Origin: JAXDAY01 sp034679345
GTDB taxonomy: Bacteria; Eisenbacteria; RBG-16-71-46; CAIMUX01; VGJL01
Assembly: GCA_034679345.1 (NCBI GenBank)
Contig: JAXDAY010000021.1
Coordinates: forward strand, 1 to 61,354
Length of the DNA: 61,354 bases
Direction of reading: 5' to 3'
Shown here: piece after piece, positions 7,865-14,988 of the stretch
Layout of the letters: each line of letters starts with the position of its first letter
Position numbering within the stretch: position 1 is the first letter of the stretch
Notes under the pieces: generated by a model
The model's input: only the letters and a program-made list of their open reading frames with translations
Databases searched by the model: none
Told to the model about the DNA's origin: nothing
Position numbers and translations under genes: made by a program

Positions 7865-9910
7865 GTGGCGCATACGAAACGACGGAGAGGCCCGTACGCG
7901 CACGGAGTAGTCCTCCTCGCCGGGGCCATCCTCGGCGCGTGGCCGTGGAGCAACGACTCCGCCCGGGCCGCCTCGCCACAGCCTCCCGGCGGCACCGTCA
8001 CGGTTCACTCCGATTCCACGATGACGATCGCCTCGGGAGCCACGTTCACGGCTCCTAGAGGCTGGACGGTGAGGACCCGTGACGACGGCCTGGTGATCCT
8101 GGAGGCTCCGGATCGCGCGGTCTCCGTGACGATCATCGAGCGCGGGGAGCAAGACGGGGAGGCCGCGATCGCCGCCGCCTGGGCGCAGGTCCTGCCGGGC
8201 TTCTCGCGCCCGATCGTCCACGCTTCGACGCCCCCCGGACGGGACGGCTGGGATGCGGCCGCGACCGTCTCCTACGAGAACGAGACGACCCCGGCGGGAC
8301 GGCGTGTCACCTGGGCTCAGGCAGGCCGCAAGGGGGACACCTGGTACGTCCTGCTCTGCGACGGCACCGACGACGGGTGGGTAGCGCGTGCGCCCGGCGC
8401 CAGGATCGCGATCGAGAGCTTCAGGGCGAGGGGGGTGGAGGCGGAATCGTTCCGCGGGCGGACTGCCCACATCCTGGACGAGGAGCGACTCCGAGACCTC
8501 GAGGCGTTCCTCGTCGAGGGACAGCGGGCGGGGAAGATCCCGGGCCTCGCCGTTGCGATCGTCCAGGGAGGGAAGGTCGTCTTCGAGAAGGGTTTCGGCG
8601 TCCGGGAGCTGGGGATGGAAGATCCCGTCACGCCGAACACGCTGTTCCGCATCGGGTCGACGACGAAGGCTCTCACGTCGCTGCTGGTCGCGGCGCTCGT
8701 CGACGATGGGCGATTCGGCTGGGAAACTCCCGCGATCGACATCCTCCCGTCTTTTGCCCTGGGCAGCGCCGACCTCACGAAGCGGATGACGATGAGCGGC
8801 CTCCTGTGCGCGTGCAGTGGCATCCCCTATGACAACCTGGGCGTGGAGTTCGACTACGATCGCCTGACGCCCGAGGGGGTGCTGTTGCGACTGAAGGAAG
8901 TGAAGCCGGTCACCGGCTTCGGGGAAACCTACCAGTACTCGAATGCGATGATCGCGGCGGCCGGCTACCTCGCCGCCCATGCCATGAACACCAGGGAGCC
9001 GATGGGCGACGCGTACCGCGAGGCGCTGCGAACCAGGATCCTCCTCCCTCTGGGGATGACCTCGACGGTGTTCACCGCCGAGGCGGCGCGGCGCGCGGAC
9101 CGCGCCTCCCCCCACGACCGCTCCCCGCACGGCGAGCTCATCACGACGCCGGTCGCTGCATCGGCCTGGACTGAGCCCCTCGACCCGGCATGGGGAGCAT
9201 GGTCCAGCGTCCGGGACCTCTCTCGGTACGTCCTGATGGAGCTGGCAAGAGGAAAGACGCCCGAAGGAAAGCGCGTCGTCTCGGAGGCAAACCTCCTGAA
9301 GCGACGCGAGCCGCAAGGACGGGCGGGAGAGACGTCGAGCTACGGGCTCGGCCTCGTGATTGAGGACGAACATGGCGTCGAAGTCCTCGGGCATCATGGC
9401 GGAGTCTGGGGATTCTCCTCCGAGGTCTTCTTCCTGCCCGAGCACGATGTGGGCGCGGTCTTCCTCAAGAACGTGGACTATGCGAACCCTTTCGACCGCT
9501 CAGTCTTCCGCCGCAAGCTTCTCGAGCTCCTCTTCGACGGCCGCGACGAGGCGCGGGAGGATCTCGCGTTCCGCGCCAGGACGCAGGAAGAGGAGTTCGC
9601 CGCGAAGATCCGGGACATCGATCTCGATCCGGACCCGTCCTGGCTCGATCCCTTCGCCGGCAGCTACGAGCATCCTTGGTTCGGCCGGGTGACGCTGGGA
9701 GTCGAGGGGGGCGCGGCCTTCATCGACGTCGGAGAATGGAGGAGCCGCCTCGGGCGCAGGATCGCGGAGGACGGGTCGTTGAGGATCGCCTTGACGAGCG
9801 CGCCGTGGGTCGGCTGGGGAGAGTTCGTGCCCGAGGAGCTGAAAGGACGGATGCGCCTCCATCTCGATGCAATGTCCGGCCCGATCGTCGTTTTCGAGCC
9901 GGTGAAGTGA
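7865..9910 (+). CDS. Serine beta-lactamase-family (class C/esterase-like) hydrolase
   Basis: A 681-residue exported protein from a GTG preceded by GGAGGG at 5-base spacing; an upstream GTG at 7802 lacks that signal. Residues 1-35 form a signal peptide. About 45-190 is an N-terminal extension with no identified domain. The penicillin-binding-like fold follows: S-x-x-K in RIGSTTKA (Ser265, Lys268), Y-x-N in YQYSNA, and the third box as HHGG in place of KTG. HxG is usual in the class C esterase/peptidase-like subgroup, so beta-lactam hydrolysis is less likely than ester or D-peptide hydrolysis. A C-terminal ~100-residue beta domain closes the protein. It stands alone between the FG-GAP gene and a convergent SUMF-like gene. 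Confidence 0.88.
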   Translation: MAHTKRRRGPYAHGVVLLAGAILGAWPWSNDSARAASPQPPGGTVTVHSDSTMTIASGATFTAPRGWTVRTRDDGLVILEAPDRAVSVTIIERGEQDGEAAIAAAWAQVLPGFSRPIVHASTPPGRDGWDAAATVSYENETTPAGRRVTWAQAGRKGDTWYVLLCDGTDDGWVARAPGARIAIESFRARGVEAESFRGRTAHILDEERLRDLEAFLVEGQRAGKIPGLAVAIVQGGKVVFEKGFGVRELGMEDPVTPNTLFRIGSTTKALTSLLVAALVDDGRFGWETPAIDILPSFALGSADLTKRMTMSGLLCACSGIPYDNLGVEFDYDRLTPEGVLLRLKEVKPVTGFGETYQYSNAMIAAAGYLAAHAMNTREPMGDAYREALRTRILLPLGMTSTVFTAEAARRADRASPHDRSPHGELITTPVAASAWTEPLDPAWGAWSSVRDLSRYVLMELARGKTPEGKRVVSEANLLKRREPQGRAGETSSYGLGLVIEDEHGVEVLGHHGGVWGFSSEVFFLPEHDVGAVFLKNVDYANPFDRSVFRRKLLELLFDGRDEAREDLAFRARTQEEEFAAKIRDIDLDPDPSWLDPFAGSYEHPWFGRVTLGVEGGAAFIDVGEWRSRLGRRIAEDGSLRIALTSAPWVGWGEFVPEELKGRMRLHLDAMSGPIVVFEPVK

Positions 9911-10242
9911 TCGTCATGGGTCAACCGGCGCACCGGTTCTCAAACGCGAAACCCCCTGTACCCGCAAGGGGTGCAGAGGGACTCAAGAGTGGCTGCCCGG
10001 TCGTAGCAGTCTTCGGAACACTCTCTGCCCGCGGGCCCGTATCAGTCCGCCGCCCATAGTCTCCCCTCCTGGTCTCTGGCTCGGGCACACTTGGATCGCG
10101 CTCGAGGACGTCGCCACGGACTTTTCGCGGAGTACGGGGCCCACCGCCATCCTTCATGAAGCATGGCCTCTGTCAGTCGGTCAGTGCGACCTACTTTCAG
10201 TGCCGTCGTTGCACACTTTCGGTGCGGACAAGGAGCAAACGG
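9911..10242. other. Intergenic region between convergent genes
   Basis: No gene. It contains a weak hairpin ACCCCCT...AGGGGT (about 9950-9972, one bulge) without a T-run. It also holds a 23-bp motif (10118-10140) found again near 14599, and two ACTTTC-rich stretches (10193-10223) resembling decayed insertion-sequence ends. Confidence 0.45.
10118..10140 (+). repeat. Short dispersed motif, copy 1 (mate at 14599-14621)
   Basis: GGACTTTTCGCGGAGTACGG here versus GGACTTTCCGCGGAGTACGG at 14599, in the same orientation. The second copy lies 187 bases past an integrase C-terminal remnant, so the motif may be an insertion-sequence end. Confidence 0.45.
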
Positions 10243-11268
10243 TCAAGGCGTGATGGTCCTGGCGGCGCGGAAACCGACATCGTTGTCGCAGCCGGACGGG
10301 CTGTCGTAGTCCCGACCCGCGCATCGCAGGGCGTCGCCGCCGTAGCAGTCCCAGGAGCCCCCGCGAATGATGCGGTACGATCCGCTTGTCGGGCCCGGGG
10401 GATCCGTCACCGGACTTGTCCCCAATTCGCATTCCCACCAGTCGTTGCACCATTCCCACACATTGCCCGGCATGTCCGAGAGCCCCAACGCCGCCGGCGC
10501 ATCGGGATAGCTCCCCACTGGAGATGTCCAGCCCACGCAGTAGTATCGGTTGTAGAAGTTCGCCCAATAGCAGTCCGGAGTCGCGTTCCCCCATGGGTAG
10601 ATCCGCTCGTCGTCCCATTGCGCCGCGTACTCCCACTCCGCATCCGTTGGGAGGCGGTATCCCGCAGCCCCGTATGGGTCGCCCCCATTGCACTGCCAAG
10701 TCGAGTGGTTGTAGGCGCGCGGCAGGCCCCCCCGCAGACTCAGCCAGTCGCAGTATGCTGCCGCCCCGTACCAGGTGACCTCCTTGACCGGATGGTCCGG
10801 GTTGATCCCGTGGCCGGCATCGCGCAGGCTGAACACCCCGCCGCTGAATGCGATCTCGCAGCTCGCATCCAGATCCAGCAGCTCCTGCGTGCTTCCATCC
10901 AGATTGTCCTGCACGGAGGTCGTCGTGGCCGTGACGTATTCATGGTCATACGCCCACCGCACCGCCCCAAGATACTCCAGGTTCGTCACCTCGTGTAGAC
11001 CCAGATGGAAGGCCCGCGTCAGGGTCACCTCGCGCTCATCGGCCCCGCAGTAGGCTTCTCCGTCGCCCATGGTGAAGACCCCGGCCACGACCGCCACCAT
11101 CCCCGGTACGTTGAGCGTGTCATTGCTGAACGTCAGGCTGTCAATGCCCGACACCGGAAAACCCGTGACGCTAGTCCCTTGGTGAACCCACATCGTCCAC
11201 TCGCCTTGGCTCGTGCCAACGCCAAGAAGTAGCACAAGACCCATCATCACCATGATGCGCCGTTTCAT
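10243..11268 (-). CDS. Secreted SUMF1/formylglycine-generating-enzyme-like domain protein
   Basis: A 341-residue protein with an N-terminal signal peptide (1-23). A short ~30-residue module containing VSGIDSLTFSND follows. The FGE-sulfatase fold spans about 55-341: GVFTMGD, VTLTRAFHLGLHEVTN, YRLPTDAEWEYAA, MPGNVWEWCNDWW, RGGSWDC and a closing GFRAAR. The cysteine pair of true FGE (C-x4-C in a CxxxxC-R core) is not kept; WDCYGGDALRCAGR is present instead. It is therefore more likely a structural or ligand-binding SUMF-like domain than a sulfatase activator, and no sulfatase is nearby. It lies 45 bases downstream of the FlgD-like gene, with which it shares the VSGID module, so the two look like one operon. 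Confidence 0.88.
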   Translation of the reverse strand: MKRRIMVMMGLVLLLGVGTSQGEWTMWVHQGTSVTGFPVSGIDSLTFSNDTLNVPGMVAVVAGVFTMGDGEAYCGADEREVTLTRAFHLGLHEVTNLEYLGAVRWAYDHEYVTATTTSVQDNLDGSTQELLDLDASCEIAFSGGVFSLRDAGHGINPDHPVKEVTWYGAAAYCDWLSLRGGLPRAYNHSTWQCNGGDPYGAAGYRLPTDAEWEYAAQWDDERIYPWGNATPDCYWANFYNRYYCVGWTSPVGSYPDAPAALGLSDMPGNVWEWCNDWWECELGTSPVTDPPGPTSGSYRIIRGGSWDCYGGDALRCAGRDYDSPSGCDNDVGFRAARTITP

Positions 11269-11313
11269 TGCTCTATCCCCTTCTCATGGATCCTGCCGGT
11301 CTCCTCGCATCGA

Positions 11314-11895
11314 TCACTGCAGCAGGATCATCCGGCGGCTCTCCGCGATTCCGGGCGCGGTCAGCTTGTAGAAGTAGACTCCCCCGGGCATCTTCTTCCC
11401 TTCAGCATCGCAGCCATCCCAAGTCACTTCGTGGCCCCCGGCCAAGCGCTCCTCGTCTACGAGCGTGCGGATCAGCCGGCCATCTACGCTGTAGATTCCC
11501 AGCTCCACCCGACCGACCTCCGCGAGCTCGAAGCAGATCCGTGTCGCGGGAGCGAAGGGATTGGGCCGATTCTGGAACAGGCGCATGGCCTTCAGCAAAC
11601 CAGCGGCGTCCTCCGGAGTCTGGATGCCAGAGACGTCCCAGACAAACTCGATCCGTATGATGGATGCCAGTGCGTAGCTGTCTGCACCATCGGCCTGATG
11701 TACGAGCAACGAGTCGCCCTCGAACGCCACTTGGTCGATCCCGCTCACGGCGTAGATCGCATCCTCGCCTCCGGCCATCCGGATGGCCAGCAGCGGTTCC
11801 TCGGCGCTGACCGCCGAGGGCAATACCAGCCAGGCAAGCAGGGCTACGGAAACCAACATCAGGCAGAGGAGGCGGGCAGCAGACTCTCCGCGCAT
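11314..11895 (-). CDS. Secreted protein with VSGID module and FlgD-like C-terminal sorting domain
   Basis: A 193-residue protein with a signal peptide (1-31, ending VSA). Residues ~45-65 read IYAVSGIDQVAFEGDSLLV, closely paralleling IDSLTFSNDTLNV in the next gene. Residues ~105-193 are a FlgD-Ig/type IX-style sorting domain: NRPNPFAP, YSVDGRLIRTL, HEVTWDG, GGVYFYKL. No catalytic domain is present, so it may be a small surface subunit or anchor for its SUMF-like neighbour. AAGGGGG sits just upstream of the ATG and an extended -10 element lies about 50 bases before the start. Confidence 0.82.
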   Translation of the reverse strand: MRGESAARLLCLMLVSVALLAWLVLPSAVSAEEPLLAIRMAGGEDAIYAVSGIDQVAFEGDSLLVHQADGADSYALASIIRIEFVWDVSGIQTPEDAAGLLKAMRLFQNRPNPFAPATRICFELAEVGRVELGIYSVDGRLIRTLVDEERLAGGHEVTWDGCDAEGKKMPGGVYFYKLTAPGIAESRRMILLQ

Positions 11896-11944
11896 ACATA
11901 CCCCCTTGCTCTCAAGTCACTTGGGGCGAGAAGTCTGAATGGGC

Positions 11945-11953
11945 ATTATACCA
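11945..11953 (-). promoter_or_regulatory. Extended -10 promoter for the FlgD-like/SUMF-like pair
   Basis: On the minus strand TGGTATAAT gives a perfect TATAAT with an upstream TGn extension, 50 bases before the ATG at 11895. No good -35 box is seen, as is usual for extended -10 promoters. Confidence 0.5.
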
Positions 11954-12087
11954 TGGAGCCGCGTGCATTGACATGCACTGAGTCTGTCCCTACCGAAAAC
12001 CCGAACGGCCAACCATCTTGCCAGTCGCGGTCGTCACCGGGGCTGCGTCAATCACGCCAGCAACGTAGGTTCGTACACCGGCACATG

Positions 12088-12099
12088 TGGCTCCCCGGG
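12088..12099 (+). other. tRNA-Asn 3'-end-like sequence, candidate left attachment site
   Basis: TGGCTCCCCGGG is identical to the first 12 bases of the plus-strand reading of tRNA-Asn (36826-36837, CCA plus acceptor strand) and in the same orientation. Just beyond it, GGTTTTCGAACAACC resembles a T-arm but does not match that tRNA. It could be attL of an island inserted at tRNA-Asn, or chance in GC-rich DNA. Confidence 0.3.
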
Positions 12100-12272
12100 A
12101 CGGACGGTTTTCGAACAACCCCACGTCCTCTACCGCGAGAGCCCGGGACGAAGTAAGAGATCCTCGTCTACGGCGAGCTCGGCACGCTGGTCCACACGGA
12201 GGCCGGGCCTGACCGGCACCGTCTGGACGTACCTCGAGGCCGACAAGATCGCCGAGTCAGCACTCGGCCGGC

Positions 12273-13571
12273 TCAACAGCCACCTGGCGCGCAGCACGAC
12301 TGTCGGCTCGTCGCCTTGACCTCAGCTTGGCCGCGGGATCTGCCCTTCGACCGCTCCTCACTGCGCTCCGCGCGCACGCGGCCCGGCCCCGTGATTGCGG
12401 CACTCGCGAGCAGCAGGAAGATCCAGTCGACAGGCTGGCGATACCGCGGCATATAGGCCACGAGGTAGTACACGAGTGGGAACATCACCAGCGGGATCAC
12501 CAGCACGGCCCGGCCGCTCACCCCCAGCGCAGTCCAGTTCCGGACTAGGCCGGCAGCGGCCAGCAGTCCGATGACGATGACCAGCGCCGCCCCCCGCGCG
12601 TCGTACAGCGGCCCGCACCACCAGAGCGCCACACGCTCCGCGGTCAGCTTCGCGGCGGCACCGGGATGCGCGCGGATCCAGTCCATGGCCTCCGCCCTTG
12701 CCTCGCGCATGTAACGCACTTCGCCCACCTCCTGCAGCCTGCGAGCTTCGGCTTCTTGCGTCCGGGGATGCCGGTGCTCCTGCGTCCGGTCCATCACCTC
12801 CATCGATGCTACGGCTCCGGGATGGTGACCCATGCGCAGCTCGAGCCCGAAGTTGCTGCGCACGAAGAACACGGCATCGAACGTCCGATAGTTGCGCCAG
12901 GTCCAGGGTGCGCAGGCCACCACGAAGCCGAGCAAGATCATCCCGGCCGAGCCCCACGCCTGACGGGCACGATGCCGCCACAACTCGAAGGCGAGGAGCC
13001 CGGCGACCACGGTCAGGATGGCCGGCTGCGCATGACAAGCTCCGCCGCACAGAAGGCCGAGGCCGAACGACCGAAGGGGCTTGCGCCGCTCCGACGTCCG
13101 GCGCGCCGCGAAGACCGCGACGATCAGCGCGAGCCCGAGTGCCGCCAGGTGCTCCCCGTGCCCGGGGCCCCGGGGGAACAAGGCTCCAGCCACGCCGGCC
13201 AGCAGCCCTGCCCGCCGGCCGAGGCCGACCCGCTCGGCCACCCACGGCATCAGGCCGCAGAGGATGGCCCAGATCACCCCGGTCACGATCCACACCATGT
13301 AGCCGCCCGCCATCGTCACACCGACCAACGCGTAGATCATGCCATTGATCGCCGGCGTGAGCGGCGGCAGATGCGCCGTCGGCCCGGTCGGCAGCGCATA
13401 CGGATCTGCAAACGTCCCCGTGCGGGCTAGTGAGATCGCGACGGCGGGCTCTTCCCACCGGGTCGTCGGTTCGACGACCTCGCGCGGGAGCTTAGCCAGC
13501 AGGAATAGATAGAGCAGGAGCGACAGACCGAACGGCGCGAGCCCCCAGGCCCACACCGAGCGCCCGGTCAC
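12273..13571 (-). CDS. Family-39-type membrane glycosyltransferase (ArnT/PMT-like)
   Basis: A 432-residue polytopic protein from a GTG at 13571; the frame extends to 13799 but the extra part is not membrane-like. It has about 9-10 hydrophobic segments. After the first helix comes TRWEEPAVAISLARTGTFAD, with an acidic pair where GT-C enzymes carry their catalytic Asp/Glu, then PTAHLPPLTPAI, matching the (P/A)xxxPPgyPl box of dolichyl-/polyprenyl-phosphate sugar transferases. The middle contains APWTWRNYRTF, also typical of this family. It would transfer a sugar from a lipid carrier on the outer face of the inner membrane. The acceptor is unknown. It lies between the accessory genes and an integrase remnant, with no partner genes. 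Confidence 0.75.
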   Translation of the reverse strand: MTGRSVWAWGLAPFGLSLLLYLFLLAKLPREVVEPTTRWEEPAVAISLARTGTFADPYALPTGPTAHLPPLTPAINGMIYALVGVTMAGGYMVWIVTGVIWAILCGLMPWVAERVGLGRRAGLLAGVAGALFPRGPGHGEHLAALGLALIVAVFAARRTSERRKPLRSFGLGLLCGGACHAQPAILTVVAGLLAFELWRHRARQAWGSAGMILLGFVVACAPWTWRNYRTFDAVFFVRSNFGLELRMGHHPGAVASMEVMDRTQEHRHPRTQEAEARRLQEVGEVRYMREARAEAMDWIRAHPGAAAKLTAERVALWWCGPLYDARGAALVIVIGLLAAAGLVRNWTALGVSGRAVLVIPLVMFPLVYYLVAYMPRYRQPVDWIFLLLASAAITGPGRVRAERSEERSKGRSRGQAEVKATSRQSCCAPGGC

Positions 13572-14124
13572 CGTCTTCCCCGCGCGACGAGATTCGCACA
13601 GATGTGCTGGCCGCCCGCGAAACCGATGCTGTGGAGGGTCATACTCTGAATACCCCGCAACGCCGGGCCCGTATGGATCTGCTGCGATCCATGATAGTCC
13701 CCGCGGTCTCACGGGAACACTCCCTTCCGCCCTGCTCGGAACTTCCCTAGCCACATCTCCCTCATACGGAGTCCCGATCGGCGGGTTGGTTCCCGCCACG
13801 GTCGCGACCGTTTCAGATCTGATAGTTCAGTTCTGCCGGTAACTCTGGTCAGGTAGGCACGCCGAGGGATCAATGGGACGGGGAGCAGCCGCCCCCCGCC
13901 CTGCCTGAATGGGCAAGGGGGCGTCAGATGAAATCGTCCCGGGTGTGGGTGAACCAACAGATCCGCGAGGCGACCGTGGAGGACCGAAGTCCTCGCTTCC
14001 TCGTCCATTACAGCAGCGGCATCCTCGGCCAGTGTGGCAGGCCATTCGCCTTTGAGGAGAACGATCGCAGGCGCAGTTACCGGTGCCACCTGGATCTCTG
14101 GATCGATGATGCAAGGGAATCGAG
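13572..14124. other. Non-coding stretch before the integrase tail
   Basis: No gene supported. The sequence just upstream of 14125 may hold decayed remains of the integrase catalytic core; I could not read a continuous homologous frame. Confidence 0.45.
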
Positions 14125-14412
14125 GGGTTACCGATCCCCTACGGTGCGCCCGATGCATCGCCGCACATCGAGAGGTTCATGCGGGACCTGCGACAGGAGG
14201 CGCTCGACCACTTCATCTTCCTCGATAAAGACCTCATCCGTCGGGTCCTCGGCGAGTACGTCCGGTACTACAACGACGCACGTCCCTCGCAGGCGATCCA
14301 TGGGATTCCTGATCCCTATCCGGAACTGAGGGAGCCTCCCCCCACGACTGGGCACCTGATGGCACTGCCCGTCCTGGGTGGCATCCAGCACGATTACCGA
14401 CTCGTAGCGTGA
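14125..14412 (+). pseudogene. IS3/IS481-type integrase, C-terminal remnant
   Basis: The frame reads LPIPYGAPDASPHIERFMRD then LRQEALDHFIFL, VLGEYVRYYNDARPSQ and a closing VLGGIQHDYR. This is the last third of an integrase: the catalytic Glu lies in HIERF, followed by the usual (C/A)LDHxIxL and YxxYYNxxRPHQ motifs and the conserved GGxxHxY end. There is no start codon or N-terminal two-thirds. It complements the minus-strand fragment at 2056-2655. Confidence 0.75.
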
Positions 14413-14598
14413 GGCAACGTCTGCCTACGAGCCTGACATCCTCCTCAACACCAGCACCACTCCGCTCAGCGGGACGGATCCACAGATCTTGCGCCTGTCG
14501 TCGACACACGAGAGTGACCTCAGCCCCGTCTCGCTCGCGGCCTCCGTGACCCGACACCGACTTGGGAAGGCCCAGATCAGGCTGGCAGACGCAACGAT

Positions 14599-14621
14599 GG
14601 ACTTTCCGCGGAGTACGGTGC
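14599..14621 (+). repeat. Short dispersed motif, copy 2 (mate at 10118-10140)
   Basis: Differs from copy 1 at about two positions over 23 bases. It sits 187 bases beyond the integrase C-terminal remnant, where the end of such an element would be expected. Confidence 0.45.
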
Positions 14622-14799
14622 CTGACCCAGGGTTGTTAACCAGATTCCGGATGGAGAACCGAGAGTCAGAGAGTCTCGGGCATCGGACGGCCCGAATCGG
14701 AGGGTCAGCCTTGGTCACGACCGCAACCCACCGCGTACAGAGAGTCCGCAGCGGCGCGAGCTACATCGCAAACCGCTCGCATTTCTGCGCATAGCGAGA

Positions 14800-14825
14800 G
14801 CCCCGGCAGCTCGTGCCACCGGGGC
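14800..14825 (-). terminator. Possible hairpin terminator of the defence operon
   Basis: GCCCCGG and CCGGGGC form a 7-bp GC stem around a 12-base loop, about 165 bases after the last operon gene. No T-run follows on the minus strand, so intrinsic termination is uncertain. A perfect 8-bp palindrome (CAGGATTC-AC-GAATCCTG, 14983-15000) also overlaps the helicase stop codon. Confidence 0.3.
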
Positions 14826-14988
14826 CTCCGTCAACCACTCTCGCCACGTTTGGCTCGTGGCTTGCGATGATGGCTCCCCAAACGTAACCCTCTGCGTAAC
14901 CATCGCACGGGCCCTCGTCAGGTCACCCCCGGGTCGTCCACGCATCCACGGGGCGCCCAAGTCGAGATCCCTCTGCATCTTGCAGGAT

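Larger units (their letters stand above)
11896..12272. other. Intergenic region with promoter and tRNA-end-like sequence
   Basis: No intact gene. It holds an extended -10 promoter element for the FlgD-like gene (11945-11953) and a 12-bp match to the 3' end of tRNA-Asn (12088-12099). A short plus-strand frame around 12150-12300 (EILVYGELGTLVHTEAG) looks coding-like but has no start and no family I can name. Confidence 0.4.
14413..14988. other. Gap downstream of the defence operon
   Basis: No confident gene. It contains copy 2 of a 23-bp motif (14599-14621) and a GC-rich hairpin (14800-14825). A minus-strand frame (14715 to about 14970, containing WREWLTEAPVARAAGALAM) is open but unsupported by any recognisable domain or ribosome binding site. 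Confidence 0.4.

Noticed and set aside
7625..9445. A 606-codon open frame antisense to the beta-lactamase-family gene
   Set aside because: No domain or ribosome binding site; the sense strand carries the S-x-x-K, Y-x-N and HxG boxes in order.
10243..11268. Genuine sulfatase-activating formylglycine-generating enzyme
   Set aside because: The copper-binding cysteine pair context of FGE is not conserved and no sulfatase is encoded in the window.
12273..13799. Full-length start at 13799 for the glycosyltransferase
   Set aside because: The first 76 codons are not membrane-like and have no family similarity; a GTG at 13571 starts just before the first hydrophobic helix.
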